Assembly: GCA_946188165.1 (NCBI GenBank)
Contig: CAMHTW010000019.1
Location: 1-57,397, forward strand
Length of the DNA stretch: 57,397 nucleotides
Direction: 5' to 3'
DNA from: an uncultured Prevotella sp.
Lineage (GTDB): Bacteria > Bacteroidota > Bacteroidia > Bacteroidales > Bacteroidaceae
Position numbers and translations under genes: made by a program. This document shows, piece by piece, positions 1-10,400 of the stretch. The notes under the pieces were generated by a model. That model worked only from the letters and a program-made list of their open reading frames with translations, searched no databases and was not told where the DNA came from. How positions within the stretch are numbered: position 1 is the first letter of the stretch; every line of letters starts with the position of its first letter.

Positions 1-56
1 GTAAGAGGTAAGAGGTAAGAGGTAAGAGGTAAGAGGTAAGAGGTAAGAGGTAAGAC
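1..56. repeat. Heptamer tandem repeat (GTAAGAG)n
   Basis: Seven perfect copies of GTAAGAG followed by one GTAAGAC, running off the left edge of the window, so the true length is unknown. It ends 19 bases before the GH97 start codon and therefore lies in that gene's leader or promoter region. A simple-sequence tract of this kind can change copy number by slippage; whether it affects expression is not visible here. Confidence 0.95.
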
Positions 57-75
57 TTAATAATAAACTTAAAGT

Positions 76-2040
76 ATGATGAAACAACTGATGACTGCTG
101 CAGCCTTGACATTATGCCTGCTGACAGCCCAAGCAACTGAGAAAACATTCCAAAGTCCTGATGGCACTATGGCCGTCACCGTAAGCGACGAGAGTGGACG
201 CCCTGCGTATCAGGTAACGCTTAACGGCACCGTATTCATTGAGCGCTCGCCATTAGGTGTCAAGATGAATTTCGGCGACCTTACACAGGAACTAACCCTA
301 AAGGACTGTAAAGTCAGTACCTTCAAGGATGCCTATGACCTTGCGACCATCAAGCAGAGCCACGTCAGCTACGAGGCTACAGAGGCTGTTTGCCAGTTTG
401 AAAGGCAAGGCAGGCCAGCCCTCGACATCATTTTCCGCGTAACAGGTCGCGACGTGGCTTACCGCTACAAGATTTATGCCCAGAAGCGCGATATGATGAG
501 TGCTGTGATTGAGGGTGAAGCCAGCAGTTTTGTACTGCCTGACGGTACTACAACTTTTCTCTGTCCGCAATCAAGGCCCATGGGTGGTTTCGCACGTACC
601 GCGCCTAGCTATGAGACATCCTATTCCTGGGACGACCAAATGGGTAAGAACGGTTGGGGTGAAGGCTATACTTTCCCTTGCCTGTTCAAGACGACAGCTG
701 GTTGGGTCATTATCTCTGAGACTGGTACCGATGGCAATTATGTCGGCTGCCGATTGCTGAATAATGGCGGTGCCAAATACAGCATTGGCTTCCCACAGCA
801 GGGAGAGATGAACGGCTATGGCACTACAACTGCCACAGTTTCCCTGCCAGCCCTCACTCCGTGGCGCACCATGACCATCGGTACAACGCTGGCTCCTGTC
901 GTAGAGACCACAATAGCCAACGACCTAGTACAGCCCAAATACAAGGCTTCAAAGGCTTACACCTATGGTAAGGGTACTTGGTCATGGATTATCAGAATGG
1001 ACAACAGTTGTAACTTCAAAGAACAGAAAGAATACATTGATTTTGCTGCTGCCTTGGGCTATCGTTCAGTTTTGGTTGATGCCCTTTGGGACAAGCAGAT
1101 AGGCTACGACCGCATCGCAGAATTGTCGCGCTATGCCAACTCGAAAGGCGTAGGCCTGTTTCTCTGGTATAACAGTAACGGCACATGGAACGATGCCCCA
1201 CAAGGGCCACGTTTCAAGATGGACCGTTCGGCAGCACGTCGTCAGGAGATGAAGTGGATGCAGAGTATTGGCATCTTAGGTATCAAGGTCGACTTCTTCG
1301 GTGGTGACAAGCAGCCCATGATGCAGCTCTACGAGGACATCCTGACCGATGCCAACGACTTTGGTCTGCAGGTCATCTTCCACGGATGCACGCTGCCTCG
1401 CGGTTGGGAGCGTATGTATCCTAACTTCGTTGCCGCAGAGGCAGTATTGGCTTCTGAGAACCTCCACTTCGGACAGGGAGCTTGCGATGCTGAAGCCAAG
1501 AACGGTTGCACGCATACCTTTATCCGCAACACCGTAGCTTCGATGGACTTTGGTGGTTCTGCACTTAACAAGCGTTACAGCACAGGTAACGACAGAGGCT
1601 CTTACCGCCGTACCAGCGACGTCTATGCCCTGGCTACTGCCGTCCTCTTCCAAAGCAGTGTCCAGCACTTCGCCCTGGCTCCCAACAACTTAGAGGATGC
1701 CCCTGCATGGGCTATTGACTTCATGAAGCAAGTACCTACCAACTGGGATGAAGTTCGTTTCATCGACGGTTATCCTGGCAAGTATGCCATCATCGCCCGT
1801 CGTGCTGGCAACACTTGGTATGTGGCTGGTATCAATGCTGAGAAGCAGCTACTGAAAAAGACCATCACACTGCCCATGTTTGCCAAGGACACCCAGCTCA
1901 CCATCTACGCTGATGATCCTAAATACGCAAGTGATCCCACTGTAGTGGGCAATGTCAAGCAGATCAAGCAGAACAAAAAGCAGCAGGTAACCATTACCAT
2001 TCCAGAGAATGGCGGTAGTCTGATTGTTGGAAACATCTGA
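76..2040 (+). CDS. GH97 family glycoside hydrolase (alpha-glucosidase/alpha-galactosidase type)
   Basis: A 654-residue secreted enzyme of the SusB-like family GH97, expected to remove terminal alpha-linked glucose or galactose from oligosaccharides in the periplasm or at the surface. Signal peptide about residues 1-20 (cleavage after AQA). An N-terminal beta-sandwich (about 22-285) precedes a catalytic barrel (about 290-560) and a C-terminal beta domain. The segment GIKVDFFGGD places an Asp at residue 406. In this family retaining members use an Asp nucleophile at this strand end, whereas inverting SusB-type members lack it, so a retaining, possibly alpha-galactosidase-like activity is inferred; E455 and E461 are candidate acid/base residues. 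It stands alone between the heptamer repeat and a strong terminator and is convergent with the CotH operon. Family call is firm, substrate is not. Confidence 0.9.
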   Translation: MMKQLMTAAALTLCLLTAQATEKTFQSPDGTMAVTVSDESGRPAYQVTLNGTVFIERSPLGVKMNFGDLTQELTLKDCKVSTFKDAYDLATIKQSHVSYEATEAVCQFERQGRPALDIIFRVTGRDVAYRYKIYAQKRDMMSAVIEGEASSFVLPDGTTTFLCPQSRPMGGFARTAPSYETSYSWDDQMGKNGWGEGYTFPCLFKTTAGWVIISETGTDGNYVGCRLLNNGGAKYSIGFPQQGEMNGYGTTTATVSLPALTPWRTMTIGTTLAPVVETTIANDLVQPKYKASKAYTYGKGTWSWIIRMDNSCNFKEQKEYIDFAAALGYRSVLVDALWDKQIGYDRIAELSRYANSKGVGLFLWYNSNGTWNDAPQGPRFKMDRSAARRQEMKWMQSIGILGIKVDFFGGDKQPMMQLYEDILTDANDFGLQVIFHGCTLPRGWERMYPNFVAAEAVLASENLHFGQGACDAEAKNGCTHTFIRNTVASMDFGGSALNKRYSTGNDRGSYRRTSDVYALATAVLFQSSVQHFALAPNNLEDAPAWAIDFMKQVPTNWDEVRFIDGYPGKYAIIARRAGNTWYVAGINAEKQLLKKTITLPMFAKDTQLTIYADDPKYASDPTVVGNVKQIKQNKKQQVTITIPENGGSLIVGNI

Positions 2041-2044
2041 GACT

Positions 2045-2076
2045 AAACGAGAGCTCCGCTTGGAGCTCTCGTTTTT
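2045..2076 (+). terminator. Intrinsic terminator after GH97
   Basis: A perfect 13-bp stem (2045-2057 with 2062-2074) and GCTT loop, followed by a T-rich tail TTTTTATTTT on the plus strand. It begins five bases after the GH97 stop. The stem ends exactly at the last base of the convergent CotH gene, so it may act in both directions. Confidence 0.9.
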
Positions 2077-3922
2077 ATTTTACAACCATCTTTTTCCCAT
2101 GATGTATATACAATCCCTTGTTTGGGTTAGCCACAGGCTGACCTTGTAGGTTGTAATAACTATGAGCCCTTAAGCTTTCACCATGAACCGTCTCAATGCC
2201 ATCTGTGCCTGCATAAGGCTTCACATACTTCGTTATCTGTGATAGTACAGTGGCCGTTCTTTTGGGGAAATACTGGTTCTTCAAACGGTTGCGCTCAGTC
2301 ATGTAGGTTTCATCGACGGTGTACACCGTGTTAGTCTTGTCTTGCCAGCGGTGCACGTCGCGGCGATAGTCGCCCCAGCGGGCTGCCTCGTCGTATATGG
2401 CCAAGGATATGTTGTTATACAAACTGTCCCATACCTGCACCACCGACTGCTGTCCTAAGAGGCCATCATCAGTCAACAGTTCCTGAGCACGCTTCAGATA
2501 GCGACGGGCAAAGTCCTGATTGTTCAACAGCATATTGAAGATATCCGTTGGGCATCCACTATTACGCTTTGTGACAGCATTGTCGCTTGCACCCTCTAGA
2601 ATCATTTCCGAGTCCCAGCACAGGAACTTGAAACCTTCTTTGTTGTTATTACGACGAATGGCATACCAGTTATGATGGTCCCAGTCGTTATTGCCAGCAT
2701 AGTGGTTGATAATCATATAGTCGATGAAGTTATCCTTATCCAGCAGCGTATCCAGCTTCTCGTAAGCTGCTGCGGGCGTCAGACTTGTAGACTGACCGGC
2801 TACAGCCTTCACCGTCTGTATCATCTCGTTCCAAGCATCAAGGGTACCCTCGCTGGCCTCTAAATGACTGCCACCTTCCTCTTCTATCTTTATCACATCA
2901 TAGTCGCCCTTCTTGCCACCAAAGTGTTCCTTACCAAAGGTGTCGTCCACACGTTCAGCGATATTATAGAGTCCCCAGTACATACCATTCAGGAACAAGT
3001 GTGCATGGAGGGCGTTAACGCTGGTATGCCCCAACTTGCGTTGCATGCGGCGAGCCCAGACGTCACGGGTATACTGGGCTTTCTGACGATTACCTTCTCC
3101 CCAGTGCTGCCAGGAGTTACCGAAGTGGCAGCGAAGCACCAACTGTCCGAACTTCTTCGGTTCGCCCTTACCATATAAAGGATATTCCAGTGACGAAGGA
3201 CCATAGGTTTTCTTAAACTGGAGGCGGAACGAGTGCTTAGGATTCTTTTCTGCCAAGCGGCCATGACCGCCATGCAACTTCAGACCACAGTCAACCGTGA
3301 AGTCATGATTCTGCGGACCGCCAAAAAGTTCGGCACTGCACTGACGTGTCCACCCGTTACCAGTATTGTCGCCCACAGGAGGACCTGTATAGATATAGAT
3401 ACCACCCGTTTCTTCATTATTCTCGTGGCTGAACAGATTGTCCTTGTCCGTCACTACGCTAAGAATAGGTATCTGCTTCAGGCCTTCGATTATCTTCGGG
3501 CGCAACACGGGGTCGTTTGTCATCTCTGGGTCCATCTCATAGTCAGCGATAGCCCTACCATTAATCTGAGCATACTTTCCCCATTCGGCAGGGTAGCCCT
3601 CAGGGTTATTGGGCTGACTCAATACAGAATTAATAAAGATATAGCTGGCAGTGGTAATAGCGGAAGCCTTTCCATCTATCACTTCAATAGCCCTAAGCAA
3701 TGTCGTCTTGCTCAAAGTGAGGGGACTTGCATAGCGGGTACTACCAGATGTAGGTGTACTGCCATCGGTGGTGTAATACACCACTGCACTGGCATCTGTG
3801 GGCGTAATTGTTACATGGATACTGTTCTCGTCATATAAACCATGAGGCAGACTGAACTTTGGTTGTGCCATCACTGCCGTTGCAGCCAGCACAGTCAAAT
3901 AGGCTAACAAATGTCTTCTCAT
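2075..3922 (-). CDS. Secreted CotH kinase-family protein with chitobiase-type C-terminal-like domain
   Basis: 615 residues with a signal peptide (about 1-19). Residues about 25-95 resemble the CHB_HEX_C_1 beta-sandwich (YYTTDGSTPT pattern). The rest carries CotH-family features: a receptor-like Y-W-G-L-Y-N-I-A-E-R-V-D segment, then NNDWDHHNWY and FLCWDSEM, which match the catalytic and metal-binding Asp regions of the CotH protein-kinase fold. CotH of Bacillus phosphorylates spore-coat proteins; the role of the secreted Bacteroidota versions is not established. The C-terminus has the short tail KGLYIHHGKK shared with other secreted proteins here. It is the last gene of a three-gene operon, five bases after the PD40 lipoprotein. 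Extracellular phosphorylation is an inference from the fold. Confidence 0.85.
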   Translation of the reverse strand: MRRHLLAYLTVLAATAVMAQPKFSLPHGLYDENSIHVTITPTDASAVVYYTTDGSTPTSGSTRYASPLTLSKTTLLRAIEVIDGKASAITTASYIFINSVLSQPNNPEGYPAEWGKYAQINGRAIADYEMDPEMTNDPVLRPKIIEGLKQIPILSVVTDKDNLFSHENNEETGGIYIYTGPPVGDNTGNGWTRQCSAELFGGPQNHDFTVDCGLKLHGGHGRLAEKNPKHSFRLQFKKTYGPSSLEYPLYGKGEPKKFGQLVLRCHFGNSWQHWGEGNRQKAQYTRDVWARRMQRKLGHTSVNALHAHLFLNGMYWGLYNIAERVDDTFGKEHFGGKKGDYDVIKIEEEGGSHLEASEGTLDAWNEMIQTVKAVAGQSTSLTPAAAYEKLDTLLDKDNFIDYMIINHYAGNNDWDHHNWYAIRRNNNKEGFKFLCWDSEMILEGASDNAVTKRNSGCPTDIFNMLLNNQDFARRYLKRAQELLTDDGLLGQQSVVQVWDSLYNNISLAIYDEAARWGDYRRDVHRWQDKTNTVYTVDETYMTERNRLKNQYFPKRTATVLSQITKYVKPYAGTDGIETVHGESLRAHSYYNLQGQPVANPNKGLYIHHGKKMVVK

Positions 3923-3927
3923 ATCTT

Positions 3928-5439
3928 TTATTGGGTTTTACTTAATTGTGGAACATACTTGACGGTCTCTCCGTCACTGGCTTTCAGCACACTGGCAAAT
4001 TCTTGAGGCGTCACCTCAACAGGACCACGCATAAACTCAGGAATATTGTAGCACTTTACAAACTGCCGATGGTAGTCGGGATCGGCCTGTGGCAGTTCGA
4101 AAGGTTTACTGCCCTTACCATTGGCATCGATATGTGTAAAGAACGGACGGGTATAGCTGCCATCGTCACGTCGGCTACTGAAGACCACCCATCGACCATT
4201 GCTCGACCAGGCATGATAGCTCTCTGTTTCAGGTGAGTTGATTTCATCCATTGCACGAACCTGTCCACTGGCCAAGTCCAACAGATAGAGGTCAGCCTCA
4301 CGATGCCAGATATGGAAAACGCCATAGTTGCCCAAGGTAAACATCAGGAAACGACCATCGGGCGATACGCGTGGCAAGGTGGCACTCTTGTCCAGGCTGT
4401 CAGCCTGGAACACCAGTTCACGCGGTCCAAACTGATAGGTATCTGGATTGAAAGATTTCTTATAAATGTTGTATTTCACTTCCTGGTATCTGCGAACCAC
4501 CTCAACACCATGGCTGACTGTATCGCGGAACTCGAAATGTGCGCTACAATAATAGAGCGTCTTGCCGTCAGGTGCCCATACGGGGAACACCTCAAACTCA
4601 CTACCATCATTTTCGATATTGGTTACCTCGTTCTTTGCCACATCATAGGCTATCAGGTCACTCTCCGCATCGAACACCTCGATTTTATTCATGTGACGTG
4701 TATGGAAGCTTTGGCTGGTCTTGTTCGTGGAATAGACGATGAGTGGTAACCACGGATGCCAAGCAGGATAGACACCGGCAGAGAGAATGGAGTCGTTGCG
4801 CATATTAATCTTACGCAGTTTACCGTCGTAGGCTATCACAGTACCTCCATGGAACTGACGGGCATGGAACTGCATGCGCTGTGGATTATACTGCTGGTAG
4901 TTATGGCAGTTGACGCACTGTCCGGATATCTCCTCGCCACAAAGCATGTTGTTGACCATTACCTGCTCGTCGTAGTTCTCCACACAGCGCTGATTCAGTG
5001 TCAGTTCCTCGTAAGCTACATAGCTGGGCGAGATAAGTCGGTAACTGATATATGGGTCAATGCTATCCGCAGAAACGGTGATATGAAATGGCTGATAACG
5101 CCCCCAAGCCTCGCCCATACGGGCAAACACCTCGACATCGATAGTCTTACCCACAGCCTTATTGACCAACTCACGCCAGTCGTCCATGTCTGGCTGGACG
5201 GCTTCACCCCCACATACCAGTTGATAGCCACCCACCGTAAAGCGTGCCACCAGCTCATCGCAGGCATCCTCAAGTTCAAAGGTCAGAGGAGCGATATTGA
5301 CGGGTATCGTCACATCTTTATAATCCGGATAGATATTCGGTGCATTTTTGATGTCTGTAAACTGTTCAGGCACCTTGGCATTCTGACAGGCTGTCAACAA
5401 AGCCGTCAAGGCCAGCATATATAGGAATACTTTTTTCAT
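3928..5439 (-). CDS. PD40/beta-propeller lipoprotein with a CxxCH motif
   Basis: 503 residues beginning with a lipoprotein signal (lipobox LLTAC, Cys at about 18). The C-terminal two thirds have TolB/PD40-type blades (VFPVWAPDGKTLYYCSAHFE, LPRVSPDGRFLMFTLGNYG, SYHAWSSNGRWVVFSSRRDD). Before the propeller is CVNCH at residues 175-179, the CxxCH pattern of covalent c-type heme attachment, in the setting GQCVNCHNYQQYNPQ. A single CxxCH with no other cytochrome signature is only suggestive. Operon position: 11 bases after the DUF6057-like membrane protein and five bases before the CotH gene, so the three products probably work together at the envelope. Function unknown; family call for the propeller is good. 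Confidence 0.8.
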   Translation of the reverse strand: MKKVFLYMLALTALLTACQNAKVPEQFTDIKNAPNIYPDYKDVTIPVNIAPLTFELEDACDELVARFTVGGYQLVCGGEAVQPDMDDWRELVNKAVGKTIDVEVFARMGEAWGRYQPFHITVSADSIDPYISYRLISPSYVAYEELTLNQRCVENYDEQVMVNNMLCGEEISGQCVNCHNYQQYNPQRMQFHARQFHGGTVIAYDGKLRKINMRNDSILSAGVYPAWHPWLPLIVYSTNKTSQSFHTRHMNKIEVFDAESDLIAYDVAKNEVTNIENDGSEFEVFPVWAPDGKTLYYCSAHFEFRDTVSHGVEVVRRYQEVKYNIYKKSFNPDTYQFGPRELVFQADSLDKSATLPRVSPDGRFLMFTLGNYGVFHIWHREADLYLLDLASGQVRAMDEINSPETESYHAWSSNGRWVVFSSRRDDGSYTRPFFTHIDANGKGSKPFELPQADPDYHRQFVKCYNIPEFMRGPVEVTPQEFASVLKASDGETVKYVPQLSKTQ

Positions 5440-5450
5440 TGCTAATACAA

Positions 5451-7310
5451 TTAATATGAGTAGAGGTCGTGAACAAAGAAATAGTTGTAATAGTAGGTAT
5501 GCCCAAAACGAGTATAGAAGATGGGACGCATCTCGTCTTCACTCTCACTCGTCGCGTTATTGGCCAAATCCATGACACCATCATAATCGCGCTTCACTTG
5601 TTCATCAAAAGGCATCTTGCTGATGTCGACATTATGCTCCAGATTGCCAAACAGATAGGCAGCCTCCTGATAATGAATCGGCATTTTCTGCCCTGCATGA
5701 GTACGGCCATAATCAAAGAAACGGGGCCAGAACAACTGAATATCCTTATACCATAAGGCTGCTATAAGCGACATTTCCTTATAAAGCTTGTCATCACTGT
5801 TACTATAAAGGAATCTCTCCATCAGGAACTTCTCGGCCATCATATTGTCGTTTGCCAGCACATCACCACCAGTCATCAGATGGAAGATGGGCGAGAATTC
5901 CGCATCAGTCTTCATCCGATCTCTATGCCCAATCAAGCGTTCATATTTCTGAGCCCATGCCTTGTGGAAGCGCGTGTGCTTCAGTATCGACGCATACTTG
6001 CGAGCCTCCTGGGCATCGCCAGTCACCAAAGCACAGCGCATCAGATATTTCAGGTATTCAGCACGGAAGCCGAACTCGACGCCCTGTTCCAGACACCAGC
6101 GATGACAATAGTTGGCAAGACCATAATTATAGTACATGCTATAACCAGCCACCTGCATCATACGGATGGGCACAGGCGAGTCACAAAGCTTTGAGCCGTC
6201 CCTGTAACGATACATCTCATCGCCCTGACGTCCTAATCGGAACAAGGCCAGATTCCTCATCATCACGATGGCACGTGTCGGTTCTTCTTCGTCACCAACT
6301 TCTTCTGCCAAGACGCCCTCCCAGTCAAGGTTCTCTACGCATTTCTGCATACGGAATTCTTTATGGAAATTATGGTCTTTATACCAGAAGCGATGAATGC
6401 TATAGCCTGCGGCTACGACAATGACCAGATGGATGCAGAGCCAACTGACGACACCAGATTCCTTCAACTTCTTCGCTTTTCCATCTTCCACCTTTTCTCG
6501 TTTCCACCGTCCGTACATCAATGCCATGAAGACCAGTGAGGCCACTAATATATAATAAGGAATATAGTAGTTGGGCAATTCCTTGTCCACAATGAACAAC
6601 GGCAGTCCTGTCCACCAGATGTTTTGGACATTGGTCTGACAGAACACATAATTATAATAGAACAGGGGCCAGAAGGCAATAGACAGGATGGCTACTGCTG
6701 AGCCGATGACACGATGAGTCATCATCTGTTTCTCCAAGCGCCACAGCAACACACCCATCAGTAGTGTAGCCAGCAAGCCGTAAAAGCCTATCAGGGGATA
6801 AAGGACTGCGGTACTGACAAACATAAAGACTGAGCGCAGATAATATTTGGCTGGCAGTAATCTGAAAAGCCACACAGCAGCAACAGCAACCGTGGTACCC
6901 ATAGCGGCAACGAAGAAATGCCCACGCAACTTCAGGTAATAAATCCAATAGCCGAGGTCAACATTCATGATGATAACGGCTGCCAGAGGGACAAGCAATA
7001 CGGCTGTCCACTTGACAGGTATACGGAAAGTACGCCAAATGACCAGCAAAAGCACCATCCACCATAGGGTGAGCAACAACACGCCCAGCCATGGGTAATA
7101 GAAAAACTCTGTGAAATAACTGCCCAGCCACGTCAGTAGCCAGCCCGAAGTCACCATCTGCTGCTTCAGGAATAACGGTGTGTCCAAGAAAAGATTCAAC
7201 TCTTGCACCTTCCACAATACTTCCGAATCAAATATCAGCAAAGAACAGGCAGTAGCCAGCAGCGCCACCACGACAAGAGCAGGACTTAATAGTTTCAGTC
7301 TATCCTTCAT
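5451..7310 (-). CDS. Polytopic membrane protein, DUF6057-like
   Basis: 619 residues from the ATG at 7310. An in-frame ATG exists upstream at 7427, but the promoter box (7336-7344) and the terminator of the neighbouring gene (7403-7430) lie inside that extension, and MKDRLKLLSPALVVVALLATAC is a typical membrane start, so 7310 is preferred. About ten hydrophobic helices fill the first half. The second half is soluble, alpha-helical and TPR-like (LVTGDAQEARKYASILKHTR), and the C-terminus is aromatic (GHTYYYNYFF). The layout resembles the Bacteroidota family DUF6057, whose function is unknown. First gene of the operon with the CxxCH propeller lipoprotein and CotH protein; it could be the membrane anchor or an acyl/glycan-handling partner, but nothing in the sequence shows an activity. 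Confidence 0.75.
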   Translation of the reverse strand: MKDRLKLLSPALVVVALLATACSLLIFDSEVLWKVQELNLFLDTPLFLKQQMVTSGWLLTWLGSYFTEFFYYPWLGVLLLTLWWMVLLLVIWRTFRIPVKWTAVLLVPLAAVIIMNVDLGYWIYYLKLRGHFFVAAMGTTVAVAAVWLFRLLPAKYYLRSVFMFVSTAVLYPLIGFYGLLATLLMGVLLWRLEKQMMTHRVIGSAVAILSIAFWPLFYYNYVFCQTNVQNIWWTGLPLFIVDKELPNYYIPYYILVASLVFMALMYGRWKREKVEDGKAKKLKESGVVSWLCIHLVIVVAAGYSIHRFWYKDHNFHKEFRMQKCVENLDWEGVLAEEVGDEEEPTRAIVMMRNLALFRLGRQGDEMYRYRDGSKLCDSPVPIRMMQVAGYSMYYNYGLANYCHRWCLEQGVEFGFRAEYLKYLMRCALVTGDAQEARKYASILKHTRFHKAWAQKYERLIGHRDRMKTDAEFSPIFHLMTGGDVLANDNMMAEKFLMERFLYSNSDDKLYKEMSLIAALWYKDIQLFWPRFFDYGRTHAGQKMPIHYQEAAYLFGNLEHNVDISKMPFDEQVKRDYDGVMDLANNATSESEDEMRPIFYTRFGHTYYYNYFFVHDLYSY

Positions 7311-7335
7311 TTTCAAGTTATTTGCAATATCAGCT

Positions 7336-7344
7336 GCAAAGATA
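7336..7344 (-). promoter_or_regulatory. -7 promoter box of the DUF6057/PD40/CotH operon
   Basis: On the minus strand the sequence reads TATCTTTGC, matching the Bacteroidota -7 element TAnnTTTG, 25 bases upstream of the ATG at 7310. It fixes that ATG as the likely start. Confidence 0.7.
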
Positions 7345-7402
7345 CAAAATAATTGGCTTATTATTTCCCATGATGGAGAAAAATATAGCTTAAAAAGCAA
7401 AA

Positions 7403-7430
7403 AAAGTGGCGAACCGAAGTCCGCCACTTT
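7403..7430 (-). terminator. Intrinsic terminator after the 1263-residue secreted protein
   Basis: Nine-bp perfect stem (7403-7411 with 7422-7430) with a ten-base loop, followed on the minus strand by TTTTGCTTTTT. It lies 25 bases after the stop at 7456 and insulates the CotH operon from the upstream gene. Confidence 0.85.
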
Positions 7431-7455
7431 AATGAGAACATTTAAACTTTATAAA

Positions 7456-10400
7456 TTACTTCACAACCTTTATAGTGCGAATTGAACCATCGCTCATGAC
7501 TTGCTTCATGATAACCAGACCCTTCTGAGCCTTGGCAATACGGCGACCATTAACGTCGTAGAGCTCGATAGCACGAACCTTAGCAGCAGGTGTACCCTCA
7601 AGTGTCTCGATACCATTAGCAGCAGACTCGTATGCCAATGCGTAGTTGTAGCCTTCTGCAGGACCAGTCATCAGGATATGAACTTCATCCAGGAAGGGCT
7701 GAGATACCGTACCAGACTTGAAGCCAAGAGTCAGGTAGCCATCGGTAACAACAACACCTTCGATTGCTCTATCCCAACCAGCATTATCAACCTGAGCATA
7801 AGCAGCAAAGTTAACATCTGGGTTAAGTTCTGCACCATCCTCAACTGCAGGCGTGTCAGACTTCTTCACATAGACACAAGTACCATCTGATTCACCAGAG
7901 TTATCGTTAGCGCTGAACTTAATGGTGTAAACACCTGCGGGCAGGTCAGTGATAGTCTGCTCGGTCATGCAAGAAGCATGCCATCCCATATACAGGCAGC
8001 AGTCCTCAACATAAGGAGTCTTGCTGTTATGAGATTTATTACCATCCCAGTCGCTCCAAGCTCCAGGAGTACCAGACACATTAGTCCAACCAGGAATTTC
8101 AGTAGAGTATTCAAGAGCATAGAGGTTCGGGTTCTTAACGAATACCGTCATATCGTAACTCTTAGTAATGACGTTTCCTTCATCATCAAAAGTACCTTCG
8201 AACAACGTATTAGCGGGATCCTTGAGCTGGCCATAAACCTCAGTTGTAACGTACTTCTTCACTTCCTCGGCCAGAACGTCATCGTCCTCAAGAGCATTGA
8301 GAGCCTGAGATACAGGATAAGAATCCTCGGCCTTGCCTAAGGTCTTCAATGTCTCAGCACCTAAGCGCAGACGCTCAACCAGAGCAGCAACACCAGTGGT
8401 GTTTCTCTTAGACTGACCAGTGGTAAACAGCTTGGCAGTGGTATTAACAATGTCAGTCAGTTCAGTAACAGCAGCTGTCAGAGCAGCATCGTCCTTCAGG
8501 ATATCGTAGGTGTAGTGCTTCTGCCAGTTAGGTTCTTCCTCAGTACCATCGTTCTGCATCACAGAAACAGCATGATACTTGTTAACAAGTTCTACCAGCT
8601 GAGCATACAATGGTAAAGCAGCAAATTTGTCAGATGCGTGCTGACGAACAACATCACTACCATCCTTAATCAGCTTATCGTAATTGTTACAGAGAGCAGC
8701 GTGGTCAATCAAATCAGCACTGCAAGTATTCAGAAGTTCAATAGCACCATAGCACTCAGAAGGAGATGTATAGCCATCCTTCTCAGCCTCAACCTTAGCG
8801 ATAGCATCATTCAGGGCTGTCTGTGCAGCACCGTCATAGCGCTCGTCAGCATTGTCGGTCTGAGTCTTCTTAGCCTTCTCCAGAGCCTCGGCAACGGCAA
8901 TCGTCTCGACAACACCGAAACTGTTGGGGATATAAGCAAACTTCACATTAGCCAGCAGCAACTCATGCCAGGTTTCACCAGCGTCCTCACCATCAGCGTT
9001 GTTAGCAACCACGAAGCGCAGCTCGTAATCACCACTATTCTCAGGAGTGAAGTTGATGCTATAAGCAGAAGAACCCTTCACGGCATTCTTAGAACCGTTG
9101 ACGTCAGGATTACAAGTTACGGTCTGAGAAAGTAATTCATTACCTGCAGCATCGAGAATGAGAACCTTCAGGAACTCACCGCTTGCCTTCCAGCGTGCAG
9201 TGTTAAAGGTCAGGGTGTAGGTCTTACCAGCTTCCATTGTCAGCTTGTGCTGATCATCGTTGAAACCGTAAGTCAGATAGTTGGTACGCATATAGAGAGC
9301 ACTGGTAAAGTCACCACCAGCAGCAAAGTCGTTGAACAGACGGGCACCACCAGAATAGCTTCCGCCAGCAACGCGCTCCTCCATATTATCGGCAAAGAGT
9401 CTGAAACCTTCAGGAACTGAACCGTTAGCACAGCTATTGAAATAGCTCAGCGGAATCAGCTCTACAGGAACATCATTAGGATCGGGAGCACCGACACTGA
9501 ACTGGTAAGTTGTGTCAGTAAAGATTTCATCGCTCAGGATAGCCTCAGGATAAACCTTAGTGATATTGATAGTGTGCAGACCATCCTTCAAATTGTCACC
9601 AGCATAAACCAGCGTAAACTCTTCTGCCAGACCTTCATTAGGACGAACGGTCAGAGCCTTACCATCAAGCTTGGCCACAATCTTAGAAGCGTCAGCCTTC
9701 TTATCAAACTTCACAGTGAACTCCTTCAGGTCGTTCTTAATGTTGAATGAGCCCTGCTCAGGAACAGCAGCAACGACAGTTGGAGCCAACATGATATAAG
9801 GATATACATCATCATATTCTGATGTAACTGATGAGTTATAGTCAGCAATCTCGTCAACCTTACCAATCACCTGACCAGCATTAGGACCAGCAGCATACTT
9901 CAGCTGCAGGTCGCCAGCAGCATTGTTATAGATAACACGTACCTCATCACCTTCACTGGCTGTCTCTTCTAAGAAAATATAGAAGCGGCCATCAGCGAAG
10001 CCCTCTACAGAGGTAATTTCAACTTCCTTATTATTTACCAGAACCTGAGCATTCTCAACGGGGAACATCACACGGCTCTTACCAGCAGCCTTACACAATT
10101 CAGGAATATTGGTCTCGAAGCCGAAGTCAACCTTAATGTTGTCATCTACGAATTCAGCTGCCGTACCATATTTATATATTTCAAACTTAATGTTGTCGAA
10201 ATAATACTGGGTAGCAGTTGTCTTGTCATTGTTCAGGTCGAAAGCAATGCTCTGGAAGCCCTTGCCAAACAGACTTTCGCTAATAGTACCCTTTGCGGTA
10301 ATTGTTTTCCATTCAGATGTTGTGGTGAATCCGTTAGCAAAATCAGAAGAGACATCGCCACCACCACACTGCCAAGAACGTGGAGCAGCATGACCCGCAA

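Noticed and set aside
4756..5424. A 222-codon antisense frame over the PD40 lipoprotein gene, and similar frames at 3233-3838 and 5852-6424
   Set aside because: The sense frames have signal peptides, recognised domains and operon spacing; the antisense products have none of these.
7311..7427. N-terminal extension of the DUF6057-like protein to an ATG at 7427
   Set aside because: The extension would cover a promoter box and the upstream gene's terminator; MKDRLKLLSP at 7310 is a better membrane-protein start.
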